Assembly: GCA_029243395.1 (NCBI GenBank) | Contig: JAQWSE010000012.1 | Span: 124,001 to 188,000 of the forward strand | Direction: 5' to 3' | Origin: Paracoccaceae bacterium | Lineage (GTDB): Bacteria > Pseudomonadota > Alphaproteobacteria > Rhodobacterales > Rhodobacteraceae | Length of the DNA stretch: 64,000 bases | Shown: piece by piece, positions 44,289 through 52,845 of the stretch | Layout of the letters: each line of letters starts with the position of its first letter | Position numbering within the stretch: the first letter of the stretch is position 1 | The notes under the pieces: generated by a model | What the model saw: the letters and a program-made list of their open reading frames with translations, nothing else | What the model was told of the DNA's origin: nothing | The model's database searches: none | Program-made: the position numbers and the translations under genes

Positions 44289-45305
44289 ATGAATATAGAT
44301 AGAGTGGTTCTTGCAGAGAGACCAAAGGGAGAACCTACAAAGGCAAATTTTCGTTTCGAAAAAGTTGGTGCCCCGAAGTTACACAAAGGTGAACTATTGC
44401 TTAAGGTCAAGTGGCTTTCTTTGGATCCGTATATGCGTGGCAGAATGGATGGTAGTAAATCCTATGCAGCCCCAGTATCAATTGGAGAACCTATGCAAGG
44501 AGAGTGCATTGCCGAAGTGATTGATTCTCAAAACAATGAATTTAAAGTTGGAGAACTTGTTTCTGGTGGATTTGGATGGGTTTCTCATGCTGTCTCTAAT
44601 GGTAAGGAGTTAAGAAAAATACCTAAGTCTAATATTCCAGAACAGGCATCGCTAGGTATTCTGGGAATGCCTGGCCATACTGCATGGGTCGGATTGAATA
44701 AGATAGCCAAAGCATCTCCAGGAGAAACAATAGTTGTATCAGCTGCGTCTGGTGCTGTTGGCAGTCTGGTCGGCCAGCTTGCAAAGAAAAAAGGGCTTAA
44801 GGTTATAGGTGTTGCTGGGAGTGAAAAAAAATGCACTTATGTTACCGAAGAACTGGGATATGACGGCTGTATTAATCATCAATTAGCATCTTCCGTAGAG
44901 GAGTTCAGACAACTAATAACTCGGCATTGCCCAAATGGTGTCGATATTTATTTCGAAAATGTTGCAGGGATTACACTCGAAGCAGTCTTACCTAATATGA
45001 ATGATTTTGGTCGAATAGCAGTTTGCGGCATGATTTCCTGGTATTCAGGTAAGGGATTGCAGGACGCAATGATTTTTCCCAAATTTTGGCGAATGGTGCT
45101 GGTAAAACGGCTTAGAGTTAATGGATTCATTATCTTTGATCATAAAGAGTCATTCCCAGAATTCCAAAAAGAGGTTAGTTCTTTAATTCAGGGTGGTGAA
45201 ATAAAATATAAGGAAGATATTAGAGACGGCCTAGAAAGTGCCCCAGAATCTTTTCTAGAGCTTTTGAATGGAGGAAATTTTGGAAAAATGCTAGTCAGGC
45301 TCTAA
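44289..45305 (+). CDS. Zinc-independent MDR-family NADP-dependent oxidoreductase
   Basis: 338 residues of the leukotriene B4 dehydrogenase / YncB-like group. WLSLDPYMRGRM near residue 40, VVSAASGAVGSLVGQLAKKKG (NADPH binding, about 154-175) and FENVAGITLEAVLPNMN (about 220) are diagnostic. The group reduces activated alkenals and enones or prostaglandin-like ketones with NADPH; no zinc ligands are present. It is coupled to the upstream SDR and ends 12 bases from the convergent LLM monooxygenase. Confidence 0.9.
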   Translation: MNIDRVVLAERPKGEPTKANFRFEKVGAPKLHKGELLLKVKWLSLDPYMRGRMDGSKSYAAPVSIGEPMQGECIAEVIDSQNNEFKVGELVSGGFGWVSHAVSNGKELRKIPKSNIPEQASLGILGMPGHTAWVGLNKIAKASPGETIVVSAASGAVGSLVGQLAKKKGLKVIGVAGSEKKCTYVTEELGYDGCINHQLASSVEEFRQLITRHCPNGVDIYFENVAGITLEAVLPNMNDFGRIAVCGMISWYSGKGLQDAMIFPKFWRMVLVKRLRVNGFIIFDHKESFPEFQKEVSSLIQGGEIKYKEDIRDGLESAPESFLELLNGGNFGKMLVRL

Positions 45306-45317
45306 TAAAAAGGAATA

Positions 45318-46355
45318 TTAAGAAAATTCAGGCATCACTTCGTCAATAAAAAGTTTCAAAGATTTCTTCTGTTCTTCTTGCCCTAGCCCCATGCTAGCAT
45401 AATAGATGAAGTCATCTACACCCAGACTTTCATAATTTTTTAGCTTTGTGATAACTTCATCTGGGCTCCCGAATAAAAGATTTTGAGCAAGCATGTCAGA
45501 GTCATATTGTTCTCTTCCAACAAGTTGATTAAGTGGTATCTGTTTTGTAAAGCCGTTTTCAACGTCCCCAAGGTTCTTGAATAAGTTTTCAAATTGACCT
45601 AGTACCATTCGTATGGCCGTGAGTGCTTTCTCTTTATCTTCATCATTGGTATAAACCGCTGCGTGTCGCATCATAGCGAAAATTGGTTTGAAGTTTGATT
45701 GATTGTTCACAATAGCTTCATCTAGTTGCTTTTTATAGAGTTCTGCCTCTGAAAAGGGTCTAGTTAAAGGCCAGGACATTATATTACATTCATTTTTTAC
45801 AGCGTAATCAAAGGTAATTGGTGATCTGGCTGCTACCCAGATAGGCGGATGTGGTTTTTGAATTGGTTTAGGACAAGATGTTGATGCAGGGAATTGCCAG
45901 TACTCGCCATTGTGTTCTACATCACCTAGCCACAACTGCTTCAATAGTGGAAGCATTTCTTGCATGTATCGCCAGCCATCTTGCTGCTTCAATCCTGGTT
46001 TCATTCTATCAAACTCTCTTTGATAGGCCCCTGAGCCAATTCCAAATTCCAGCCTACCACCGCTAATTAGATCAGTGAATGCAGCTTCTCCTGCTAAGTT
46101 GATTGGGTGCCAATAAGCAGCATTAACAACAGCTGTGCCCAATCTTATTTTTTCTGTATGACTAGCCCACCAGGTTAATATTTGAAAAGGGTTTGGAGCA
46201 ATAGTCATTTCTATGGCATGATGCTCTGCTGCCCAAACAATGTTGAAGTTCCCTTGGTCTGCCATTTTCACCATATCAAGGGTATGTTTCTTGACATCCT
46301 CCATATTAGTTGAGGTGTCCATGCGCTCTAAATTGACAGCTAACTGGAATTTCAT
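45318..46355 (-). CDS. Luciferase-like FMN-dependent monooxygenase (LLM class)
   Basis: 345 residues from the ATG at 46355 (AGAGG about 10 bases upstream); a TTG seven codons earlier lies on that site. Luciferase-family marks: FQLAVNLE at the N-terminus, NIVWAAEHHAIEM, 'EKIRLGTAVVNAAYWHPINLAGEAA', 'SGGRLEFGIGSGAY' and LLFGSPDEVITKL. It uses reduced FMN and O2 and is not of the SsuD or RutA sequence type. It is the last gene of a minus-strand operon whose fusion protein contains a flavin reductase domain, the probable source of FMNH2. The other operon members are hydrolytic or detoxifying, so ring or C-N bond oxygenation is inferred. Confidence 0.85.
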   Translation of the reverse strand: MKFQLAVNLERMDTSTNMEDVKKHTLDMVKMADQGNFNIVWAAEHHAIEMTIAPNPFQILTWWASHTEKIRLGTAVVNAAYWHPINLAGEAAFTDLISGGRLEFGIGSGAYQREFDRMKPGLKQQDGWRYMQEMLPLLKQLWLGDVEHNGEYWQFPASTSCPKPIQKPHPPIWVAARSPITFDYAVKNECNIMSWPLTRPFSEAELYKKQLDEAIVNNQSNFKPIFAMMRHAAVYTNDEDKEKALTAIRMVLGQFENLFKNLGDVENGFTKQIPLNQLVGREQYDSDMLAQNLLFGSPDEVITKLKNYESLGVDDFIYYASMGLGQEEQKKSLKLFIDEVMPEFS

Positions 46356-46437
46356 TTGTAATAAACCTCTAATCAAAAAACTAAACTCGTCTCATTAAAT
46401 CGTATAGGATTTAAATTGGTCTGCAAACCTTTTCTGT

Positions 46438-47040
46438 TTATACACCGGCTGGATTTTCTACATCTCTACCAAGGCTTTTTAGATCGGAATACCTGTCACC
46501 AATTCTATGATGAGGCCTTCCCCCCGTTGCCGCGCCTAGGGCGGCAACTAATTCATTGCCTGCTGGCGCATCTGGAATTGAAAACTGTACAGTATGATAA
46601 TGAGATCTACGCCCAGTATCATCTTTGTCCATTAGTGGTATACAAATAGATGAATTTGCTGGACCTCTCGTATTAGTAAAGCCGAGGTAAGATTTTGCAT
46701 TGACTGCTTCGCGCAGGAAATTACCAAATTTGAGTGTATGAATTAATGCGGAGGCATGCTCGATCTCAGCGTCTACTCCCGCAACGGCGGCTTTACCATA
46801 TGCTTCCACTTCTTCACCAGATCCTATTATAGAAATTAGTTTGTTTGTTAATAGGTCTCCAAGAATAGGCGAAATTCGATTTATTTCAGGATAAAGGTCA
46901 TCTACAAACTCTTCCCCAATCCAAGGATTCTTAACTACGGCAGCAACACCTACTAACCTAAGTTCCTTTGGAGCCAGTTTGCCTCCCTCTACATTTATTA
47001 TTTCTTCATATGCTATTATTTTTCTTATATCAGTTAGCAT
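46438..47040 (-). CDS. 'Amino acid synthesis' family protein (PF06684-like)
   Basis: 200 residues. It matches my recollection of the AA_synth family: 'IRKIIAYEEIINVEGGKLAP' at the start, 'KNPWIGEEFVDDLYP', 'YGKAAVAGVDAEIEHASALIHT' and the C-terminal ALGAATGGRPHHRIGDR. The family has no firmly established reaction; it recurs beside LLM monooxygenases and amidohydrolases in heterocycle and amino-acid-like degradation clusters. GGAG lies 8 bases before the ATG. It is separated from the LLM gene by 82 bases and from the upstream fusion gene by 26. Confidence 0.8.
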   Translation of the reverse strand: MLTDIRKIIAYEEIINVEGGKLAPKELRLVGVAAVVKNPWIGEEFVDDLYPEINRISPILGDLLTNKLISIIGSGEEVEAYGKAAVAGVDAEIEHASALIHTLKFGNFLREAVNAKSYLGFTNTRGPANSSICIPLMDKDDTGRRSHYHTVQFSIPDAPAGNELVAALGAATGGRPHHRIGDRYSDLKSLGRDVENPAGV

Positions 47041-47066
47041 TATTCATCTCCTATTTTCCAATGTAT

Positions 47067-49157
47067 TCAAAGGACTTTTTTTACTGTGCCTTCTGTTTCA
47101 TTTCCCTGGTAAATTCCAAATCTCCCATGGTGATATTCTTCACAATAGCGTTTAATCATTGTTCTTTCAGCTAAGTTTTTTATTCTGTCTAACGGGATTT
47201 CTTCTAGGTTGAGGCTTACTGTGTTTTTATTTCCCCCGCCTGAAAATTTTCCATGGTAGAAGATCATGTGGACATTCATTTCTTGGTCTTCATAAACTGA
47301 ATAAAGGAAATCCAGGTTGAACATTAAGTTTAAGCTTTTTAGATAATCTTCTAATCCTAGCAGACTCTTATTATTACTTGGGGTCTTTGGCAATGATAGG
47401 TTATTTTCTCGATCTTTAATAAATAAAACCTGGCGATCATTCTCCAGAATTGCTCCTACCCGCGTGTTACTTTCTTTATTTACCATATTCACGAGAGAAT
47501 GCTCTAATCCTACTGAAAAGTAATCACCACGAAAATAACCAAGGGGGTTGCCTGGATGATGCAAATAATCTTCAATAAGACCAATCATTATAGCGTGATC
47601 TCCAATCTCCTGAAAGTTGGTTTTATGACATACAAAATGGGCTAAACATGAATCCAAAAGAGGTAAATCTCTTGAACCTTTTTTCCAGCTGGTTAAGTCA
47701 AATTTGTCAGTTCTTTGGGATGAAAATAACCCTGCAACAGCACGCTGTTTCTCGCTCAAAACATTGATTGCAAAACACTTGCTATCTCTAAAAATCTCAA
47801 AACTTTGGGCAGTCTTGGCAATGCATACAAGTAACATGGGAGGATCTAGAGAAACAGAAGAAAAGGAATTTGCAGTAAAGCCTCTAGGGACCCCATCCTT
47901 TTGATTGGTGGTCACAACCGTCACACCTGTTGCAAAGGTCCCAAACGCAGATCGAAGATCATTTTTATCTTTTTCAGATAGGGGTTCAGGATCGTTTTTA
48001 TATAAGTCTTCAACTTTTGTCTCACCAAGCCTTGGAGGGAATGAGAATTTTGGTTGCGGAAATTTACTAAAGTTAAGTGGGTTTCCAGCTACGCGCCAAG
48101 GTCGTGCTTCGGAGTTTGAAAATTTCATTTCCTCAATCATTGATCTGTTCATAACATGTGGATCTTCAAATATATCTTTGGCTGAGTTTAGAGGACCGAA
48201 TGGAACTAAGCCTCCAAGGAGAGATTTTAGCTCTAACTTAGTTTTTGATGAAGTCCAGCATTCAACGATAGCATTCAATACCTTTGAGTTTTTTTGTCTA
48301 TTTGCAATCGAAGAAAATCTTTGATCTGAAGATAGCCCCGGATCTTTCATGATCTTGGTTAAAACTCTCCAAAATGAATCATCAACTATGCCTAGTGCAA
48401 TAAAGCCATCCTTTGCTTTAAAGATCCCGAATGGCACAAGCAAAGGGTGTCCATTACCCTGCGGGCCCGGAATAGATCCGTCTAAATCATGTTGATAAAT
48501 TATCCTTTCGCAGAGGCTAATCACGGCATCATACATTGCCAAATCAATCAGCTGTCCTTTACCTGTTTTTTCAGCTTCTCGTACCGCTGCAATGATTCCA
48601 AAAGACATCATAAGCCCAGAGAAAATATCACCAACACCTGGCCCGACCTTGGTAGGAGCATTTTTTTTGGGTCCGGTTATCCCGATTAAACCACCCATTG
48701 CTTGCGCAACCACATCATAAGAAGGCCAATCCTTATAGGGACTTTCTCCTGAGAGCGGATGGCCAAATCCGCTAATGGCTGCGTACACTATTTTGTGATT
48801 AAGGCATCTGATCTTATCATATCCCAAGCCCATCTTTTCCATCACGCCTGGTCGGAAATTTTCTACCAAAACATCTGCAGATTTGACAAGTTTTAGTAGC
48901 TTTGCTTTTCCTGTATCTGTCTTTAAGTTTAGTAACAGGCTTTTCTTATTCCTATTGAGACTTACAAAATATCCTGACCATTCTTTTTTAATATCATCTT
49001 TTCGGAAAGGACCCGTTGCCCTGCTAGTATCACCGGACGGGCTTTCAATCTTAATCACTTCTGCTCCATGATCAGCAAGCATCATTGTACAGTAAGGGCC
49101 AGAAAGCATGCGGGTTAAATCTAACACTCGTAGACCTGATAATATTCCTGTTTTCAT
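47067..49157 (-). CDS. Three-part fusion: CaiB/BaiF CoA-transferase, flavin reductase, Nudix-like C-terminus
   Basis: 696 residues in one open frame. Residues 1 to about 390 are a class III CoA-transferase (LRVLDLTRMLSGPYCTMMLADHGAEVIKIE, NRNKKSLLLNLK, 'VGPGVGDIFSGL' with the expected catalytic Asp near 180). Residues about 400-560 are an FMN-reductase-like split barrel (LRSAFGTFATGVTVVTT, GFTANSFSSVSLDPPMLLVCI, GDHAIMIGLIEDY). Residues about 568-690 start VGAILENDRQVLFIKD and look like a Nudix fold without a Nudix box. The reductase should feed FMNH2 to the LLM enzyme of the same operon. I know no standard family with this order. No sign of a frameshift or of two joined genes at the junctions. 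Confidence 0.85.
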   Translation of the reverse strand: MKTGILSGLRVLDLTRMLSGPYCTMMLADHGAEVIKIESPSGDTSRATGPFRKDDIKKEWSGYFVSLNRNKKSLLLNLKTDTGKAKLLKLVKSADVLVENFRPGVMEKMGLGYDKIRCLNHKIVYAAISGFGHPLSGESPYKDWPSYDVVAQAMGGLIGITGPKKNAPTKVGPGVGDIFSGLMMSFGIIAAVREAEKTGKGQLIDLAMYDAVISLCERIIYQHDLDGSIPGPQGNGHPLLVPFGIFKAKDGFIALGIVDDSFWRVLTKIMKDPGLSSDQRFSSIANRQKNSKVLNAIVECWTSSKTKLELKSLLGGLVPFGPLNSAKDIFEDPHVMNRSMIEEMKFSNSEARPWRVAGNPLNFSKFPQPKFSFPPRLGETKVEDLYKNDPEPLSEKDKNDLRSAFGTFATGVTVVTTNQKDGVPRGFTANSFSSVSLDPPMLLVCIAKTAQSFEIFRDSKCFAINVLSEKQRAVAGLFSSQRTDKFDLTSWKKGSRDLPLLDSCLAHFVCHKTNFQEIGDHAIMIGLIEDYLHHPGNPLGYFRGDYFSVGLEHSLVNMVNKESNTRVGAILENDRQVLFIKDRENNLSLPKTPSNNKSLLGLEDYLKSLNLMFNLDFLYSVYEDQEMNVHMIFYHGKFSGGGNKNTVSLNLEEIPLDRIKNLAERTMIKRYCEEYHHGRFGIYQGNETEGTVKKVL

Positions 49158-49159
49158 CT

Positions 49160-49978
49160 TTAAATTGATCCAATTTTTGTGAATTGTCGTAGAAATTTTC
49201 TTAAAATAGAGCCAAATTGGTTCGGATCCTCTACTAAGGCCATATGCTTTAAATTCTTTATAATGTGTAGTTGGCTTTGGTCTATTTCTTTTGCTATCTT
49301 TTTACTCATTTCCGGGCCATTGCCATAATCCTGATCTGCTGTAATGACTAAAGTTGGGCAGCTGATAGGTGGTTGTGGATTTATAATCTCTTCCAAGTCA
49401 TATGCCAAGATCTTATAAATCTTGGGATAGATGCTAGGATCATTGCCAATAATCCATTCCTTAACTTTATTAATTATCATAGGATTTTCTTCTTCAAATT
49501 TCTCACTGAACCATCTTTTGATTGCAGCAGATACCGTTGCCGCAGGACCAGACTGCTGGGACAGGGATACTCTTGCCTCTATTAATTCTTGCTGTTCTTT
49601 AGATCGAGTATGAGGGGAGTTAATTATTATTAACCCTTCTACGAGTTCCGGAAAATCCTGTGCAAACCGCCTTATTATCATTCCGCCTAATGAAAAACCT
49701 ACCAAGATAATCTTTTCAAAGTTGCAGTGATCTATCAATTCTTTTATCTGATCAGAAAACATTCTTAAGGAGGGAATTTTCTCAGGTAAGAGGCTTTCCC
49801 CATGTCCAAAAAGGTCGTAGGTAATGATGGTAAATTCTTGTTCTAGCTCTTTTGGAAGCCATTGCCACATTTCTCCTTTCAAACCCAAACCGTGAACAAA
49901 AATGAGAATCTTATTACTAGCAACTCCTCGTAATTGAAATTTAGTGCCTTTGGGGGTAAAGGATGACATTCTAGACAC
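49160..49978 (-). CDS. Alpha/beta hydrolase (RutD / enol-lactonase-like)
   Basis: 272 residues (GTG at 49978; the ATG at 49969 is a fair alternative). The fold is clear: FVHGLGLKGEMW (oxyanion region), nucleophile Ser in VGFSLGGMI (about residue 103), 'TLVITADQDYGNG' with the acid, and catalytic His in 'LKHMALVEDP' (about 247). Relatives hydrolyse enol-lactones, esters or carbamates; RutD, of the pyrimidine pathway, has the same build. It lies 2 bases before the fusion gene and 7 after ridA in the same direction. Confidence 0.88.
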   Translation of the reverse strand: MSRMSSFTPKGTKFQLRGVASNKILIFVHGLGLKGEMWQWLPKELEQEFTIITYDLFGHGESLLPEKIPSLRMFSDQIKELIDHCNFEKIILVGFSLGGMIIRRFAQDFPELVEGLIIINSPHTRSKEQQELIEARVSLSQQSGPAATVSAAIKRWFSEKFEEENPMIINKVKEWIIGNDPSIYPKIYKILAYDLEEIINPQPPISCPTLVITADQDYGNGPEMSKKIAKEIDQSQLHIIKNLKHMALVEDPNQFGSILRKFLRQFTKIGSI

Positions 49979-49985
49979 TCGATAC

Positions 49986-50381
49986 CTATGAAAAATTTTG
50001 AGGTTTGTAAGCTATGACCTCTATTTCAACCCGAACATCCACTAGTAAATCATTTACCACAGCCGATCTTGCAGGAGGTTCATTTTTGAAATATTCACTA
50101 TAGATTTCATTGAAACCCGGAAAGTCATTTTTGTCCTTAAGCCAAACCATAGATTTAACAACATTATCCAGTGAACAATTTGCTAATTCTAGGGTCTTTT
50201 TGATTTCTTCAATCACTATTCTGGTTTGATCCTCTATCGATCCGCTTGTCATAACGAGGCCCTCTTTCATAGGTACTTGCCCTGTACAAAAGATATAATC
50301 TCCAGCCTGTACAGCTCGCGAGAGAGATAATTGTCTTCCATTAATAATAATGGGATCTCCTAAGGGTTGTTTTTTTTTCAT
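49986..50381 (-). CDS. RidA/YjgF family enamine/imine deaminase
   Basis: 131 residues, normal for the family. 'SRAVQAGDYIFCTGQVPM' near residue 17, 'QTRIVIEEIKKTLELANCSLDNVVKSMVWL' and the C-terminal PPARSAVVNDLLVDVRVEIEVIAY with the conserved Arg that binds carboxylates are visible. RidA proteins hydrolyse reactive enamines or 2-aminoacrylate; RutC in the pyrimidine pathway deals with an aminoacrylate intermediate. It is the first gene of the minus-strand operon, divergent from the aldehyde dehydrogenase. Confidence 0.92.
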   Translation of the reverse strand: MKKKQPLGDPIIINGRQLSLSRAVQAGDYIFCTGQVPMKEGLVMTSGSIEDQTRIVIEEIKKTLELANCSLDNVVKSMVWLKDKNDFPGFNEIYSEYFKNEPPARSAVVNDLLVDVRVEIEVIAYKPQNFS

Positions 50382-50512
50382 CTGGGTTACCTTCTTAGCT
50401 GTCCACTACTTTTAAAAGAAGTGTATTTTTAAATTCTCAAAAAAAAGCGTACAATATTACAAAATGGGAGAATCGTTTTCTCTCCTTCCACCACTATATT
50501 GGAGGTTACAAC

Positions 50513-51994
50513 ATGACTGAAGTGCAAAAATATCAAATGCTCATTGATGGAAGCTGGACTAGCGGGATCGATGGAAAGTTTTTTGAAAGTGTCAATCCTT
50601 ATACTGGCAGGGTCTGGTGCAGGGTTCCGGAGGCAAACTCTCAAGATGTAAATTCTGCTGTAGAGGCTGCGCATAAAGCTTTTTCCAGGGGACCTTGGTC
50701 TAAAATGACTCCGACTGAGAGAGGACGGTGTTTGAGACGGCTAGCTGATCTACTTTCTGAAATGTCTGAACCTCTAGGTAAGATAGAAACTATTGATACC
50801 GGAAAAATGCTCAAAGAAACTCGATGGCAAGCAAAGTATATAGCAGAGTTCTTCCATTTTTATGCTGGTTGCGCTGACAAAATTAGCGGAGAAACTTTAC
50901 CAATAGATAAACCAGACTTGTTTGTTTTTACTGAACGTGAACCATTAGGGGTGGTGGCTGCAATAGTACCATGGAACTCTCAATTGTTCTTAGTTGCTGT
51001 CAAATTAGGACCCGCTCTTGCGGCAGGGAATACAGTCGTATTGAAAGCTTCTGAGCATGCCTCTGCGGCAATGTTAGAATTTGGAAAGCTTGTTGAAAAA
51101 GCTGGGTTTCCTCCTGGAGTTGTAAATATCATTACGGGCCATGGGGATCCTTGCGGCAAGGAATTAACTTCTCACCCTTTAGTCGCGCGTATTTCCTTTA
51201 CTGGAGGGCCAAGGTCAGCTCAAAACATCATTAAGAATTCTGCTGAGAACTTTGCGGAAGTTTCTCTTGAATTGGGAGGTAAGTCACCGTTCATAGTTTT
51301 TGAAGATGCAAATCTGGAAAGTGCAGTTAACGGATCTATTGCAGGAATTTTTGGAGCGACTGGTCAAAGTTGTGTGGCAGGATCTAGGTTGTATTTGCAT
51401 GAAAATATAGCTGAGAAATTTCTTGAAAAAATGTTAGAGATTGTCCGCTCCATAAATATGGGTGATCCCCTTGAGGAGGCAACTCAAATGGGCCCCTTAT
51501 GCACTATGGGACAAATTGAGAATATTGAAAACGAATTAAAAACAGCAAAATCCCAGGGTGGACAGCTTCTGTGTGGTGGAAATAGGCCAGAAAATTTAGA
51601 AGGTTATTTTTTCCAACCTACTATAATTTCTTGTCCTGATCATTCTTTAAAGATAGTAGATACTGAACTTTTTGGTCCTGTTTTAAGCGTGTTAACCTTT
51701 CGAGAGGAAGAGGAAGCCATAAATCTAGCGAATGACACAAAACATGGTCTTGCAGCTGGCATATTCAGTGAAAATAGCGCTCGGTCTATGCGTGTTGCTA
51801 AGTCTGTCAAGGCAGGTATAGTTTGGGTTAACACTTATCGGGTTGTATCACCAATAGCCCAATTTGGAGGGTTTAAAGGTTCTGGCTATGGAAGGGAAAG
51901 TGGTTTTCAGGCAATGTATGATTATACTCGTCCAAAAACAATTTGGTTAAATACATCAAATGAGCCAATGAGCAATCCTTTTGTGATGCGTTGA
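50513..51994 (+). CDS. NAD-dependent aldehyde dehydrogenase (trimethylaminobutyraldehyde/betaine aldehyde type)
   Basis: 493 residues. Catalytic Cys287 in GATGQSCVAGSR and Glu253 in SLELGGKSP are in place, with 'GVVAAIVPWNSQLFL' and the closing PIAQFGGFKGSGYGRESG. AGGAGGTTACAAC-type spacing is GGAGG 9 bases before the ATG. It heads the carnitine operon, so oxidation of 4-trimethylaminobutyraldehyde to gamma-butyrobetaine is the best guess; other omega-amino aldehydes are possible. The 131-base gap to ridA must hold both divergent promoters; TACAAT at 50450-50455 is a -10 candidate. Confidence 0.88.
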   Translation: MTEVQKYQMLIDGSWTSGIDGKFFESVNPYTGRVWCRVPEANSQDVNSAVEAAHKAFSRGPWSKMTPTERGRCLRRLADLLSEMSEPLGKIETIDTGKMLKETRWQAKYIAEFFHFYAGCADKISGETLPIDKPDLFVFTEREPLGVVAAIVPWNSQLFLVAVKLGPALAAGNTVVLKASEHASAAMLEFGKLVEKAGFPPGVVNIITGHGDPCGKELTSHPLVARISFTGGPRSAQNIIKNSAENFAEVSLELGGKSPFIVFEDANLESAVNGSIAGIFGATGQSCVAGSRLYLHENIAEKFLEKMLEIVRSINMGDPLEEATQMGPLCTMGQIENIENELKTAKSQGGQLLCGGNRPENLEGYFFQPTIISCPDHSLKIVDTELFGPVLSVLTFREEEEAINLANDTKHGLAAGIFSENSARSMRVAKSVKAGIVWVNTYRVVSPIAQFGGFKGSGYGRESGFQAMYDYTRPKTIWLNTSNEPMSNPFVMR

Positions 51995-52041
51995 AAAAAC
52001 TTTAATCATTCATTTTATCACCAATTGTTAAGGAGAAAATA

Positions 52042-52845
52042 GTGGCCCACGGAATAGAAGTGAATAAGTCGGGAAGAGTACTAGAGGTTTGTCTCGACAG
52101 ACCGAAGGTAAATGCTATTGATGTAAAGATGAGTCAAGAGTTAGGTAGGGCTTTTGCGGAACTCAGAGATAACAAGGACCTATGGGTAGGCATTTTAACT
52201 GCTAAAGGAGAAAAAATTTTTTCAGCAGGCTGGGATCTTAAGGCTTTGAATTCTGGGGAGATGTCTTTGGAAAATTGGTGGGAAACATCAGATTATGGAG
52301 ATGGAGGATTCGCTGGATTAACTGAGAACTGGAATTTGAACAAACCAGTCATAGGAGCGTTAAATGGGTTAGTTATTGGAGGAGGCTTTGAATTAGCTCT
52401 TGGCTGTGATCTTTTATTAGCTGCAGAACATGTTGAATTTGGCTTGCCTGAAATGCCCCTTGGCATCGTTCCAGATGCTGGAGCTCTTCAGCGCCTGCCA
52501 CGAACAATACCCTATAATATTGCGATGGAGATGTTCTTACTAGGCCGAAGAATGTCCGCCATTGAGGCTAAGCATTATGGTCTTATCAATAAGATAGTGA
52601 AATCTGAAAATTTACTAGATGAGGCGCGCGAATGGGCTAATAAGATAGCGTCATCTGCGCCCTTAGCAATGCAAAGTGTAAAAGAAGTGTTGAGAGCTAT
52701 AGAATGCCACCCATTAGAGGAAGCGTTTTCTAAGATGCGAAAAGATGATTTAGTAACTTACAAAAAAATGTTGAGTTCTAAGGATGCGGAGGAAGGTATA
52801 GCAGCGTTTGTTGAGAGAAGAGATCCCAATTTTAAAGGTGAGTAA
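52042..52845 (+). CDS. caiD: Carnitinyl-CoA dehydratase (crotonobetainyl-CoA hydratase)
   Basis: 267 residues from a GTG at 52042 with AGGAG upstream. Beyond the crotonase fold it shares the specific CaiD blocks: CLDRPKVNAIDVK, FSAGWDLKALN (residues 60-70), GGFAGLTENWNLNKPVIGALNG, GGGFELALG and FGLPEMPLGIVPDAG. The C-terminal EGIAAFVERRDPNFKG also matches. CaiD interconverts crotonobetainyl-CoA and L-carnitinyl-CoA. Here it would run in the hydrating direction between the acyl-CoA dehydrogenase and carnitine dehydrogenase. It shares its last base with the next gene's first base (TAATG). Confidence 0.9.
   Translation: MAHGIEVNKSGRVLEVCLDRPKVNAIDVKMSQELGRAFAELRDNKDLWVGILTAKGEKIFSAGWDLKALNSGEMSLENWWETSDYGDGGFAGLTENWNLNKPVIGALNGLVIGGGFELALGCDLLLAAEHVEFGLPEMPLGIVPDAGALQRLPRTIPYNIAMEMFLLGRRMSAIEAKHYGLINKIVKSENLLDEAREWANKIASSAPLAMQSVKEVLRAIECHPLEEAFSKMRKDDLVTYKKMLSSKDAEEGIAAFVERRDPNFKGE

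Noticed and set aside
46419-46430. Near-palindrome GGTCTGCAAACC between the AA_synth and LLM genes
   Set aside because: Only a short imperfect repeat with no second copy or nearby promoter signal, so not supported as an operator.
50429-50674. 81-codon minus-strand frame in the ridA / aldehyde dehydrogenase gap
   Set aside because: Largely antisense to the start of the aldehyde dehydrogenase; the free part is promoter-like A+T-rich DNA.
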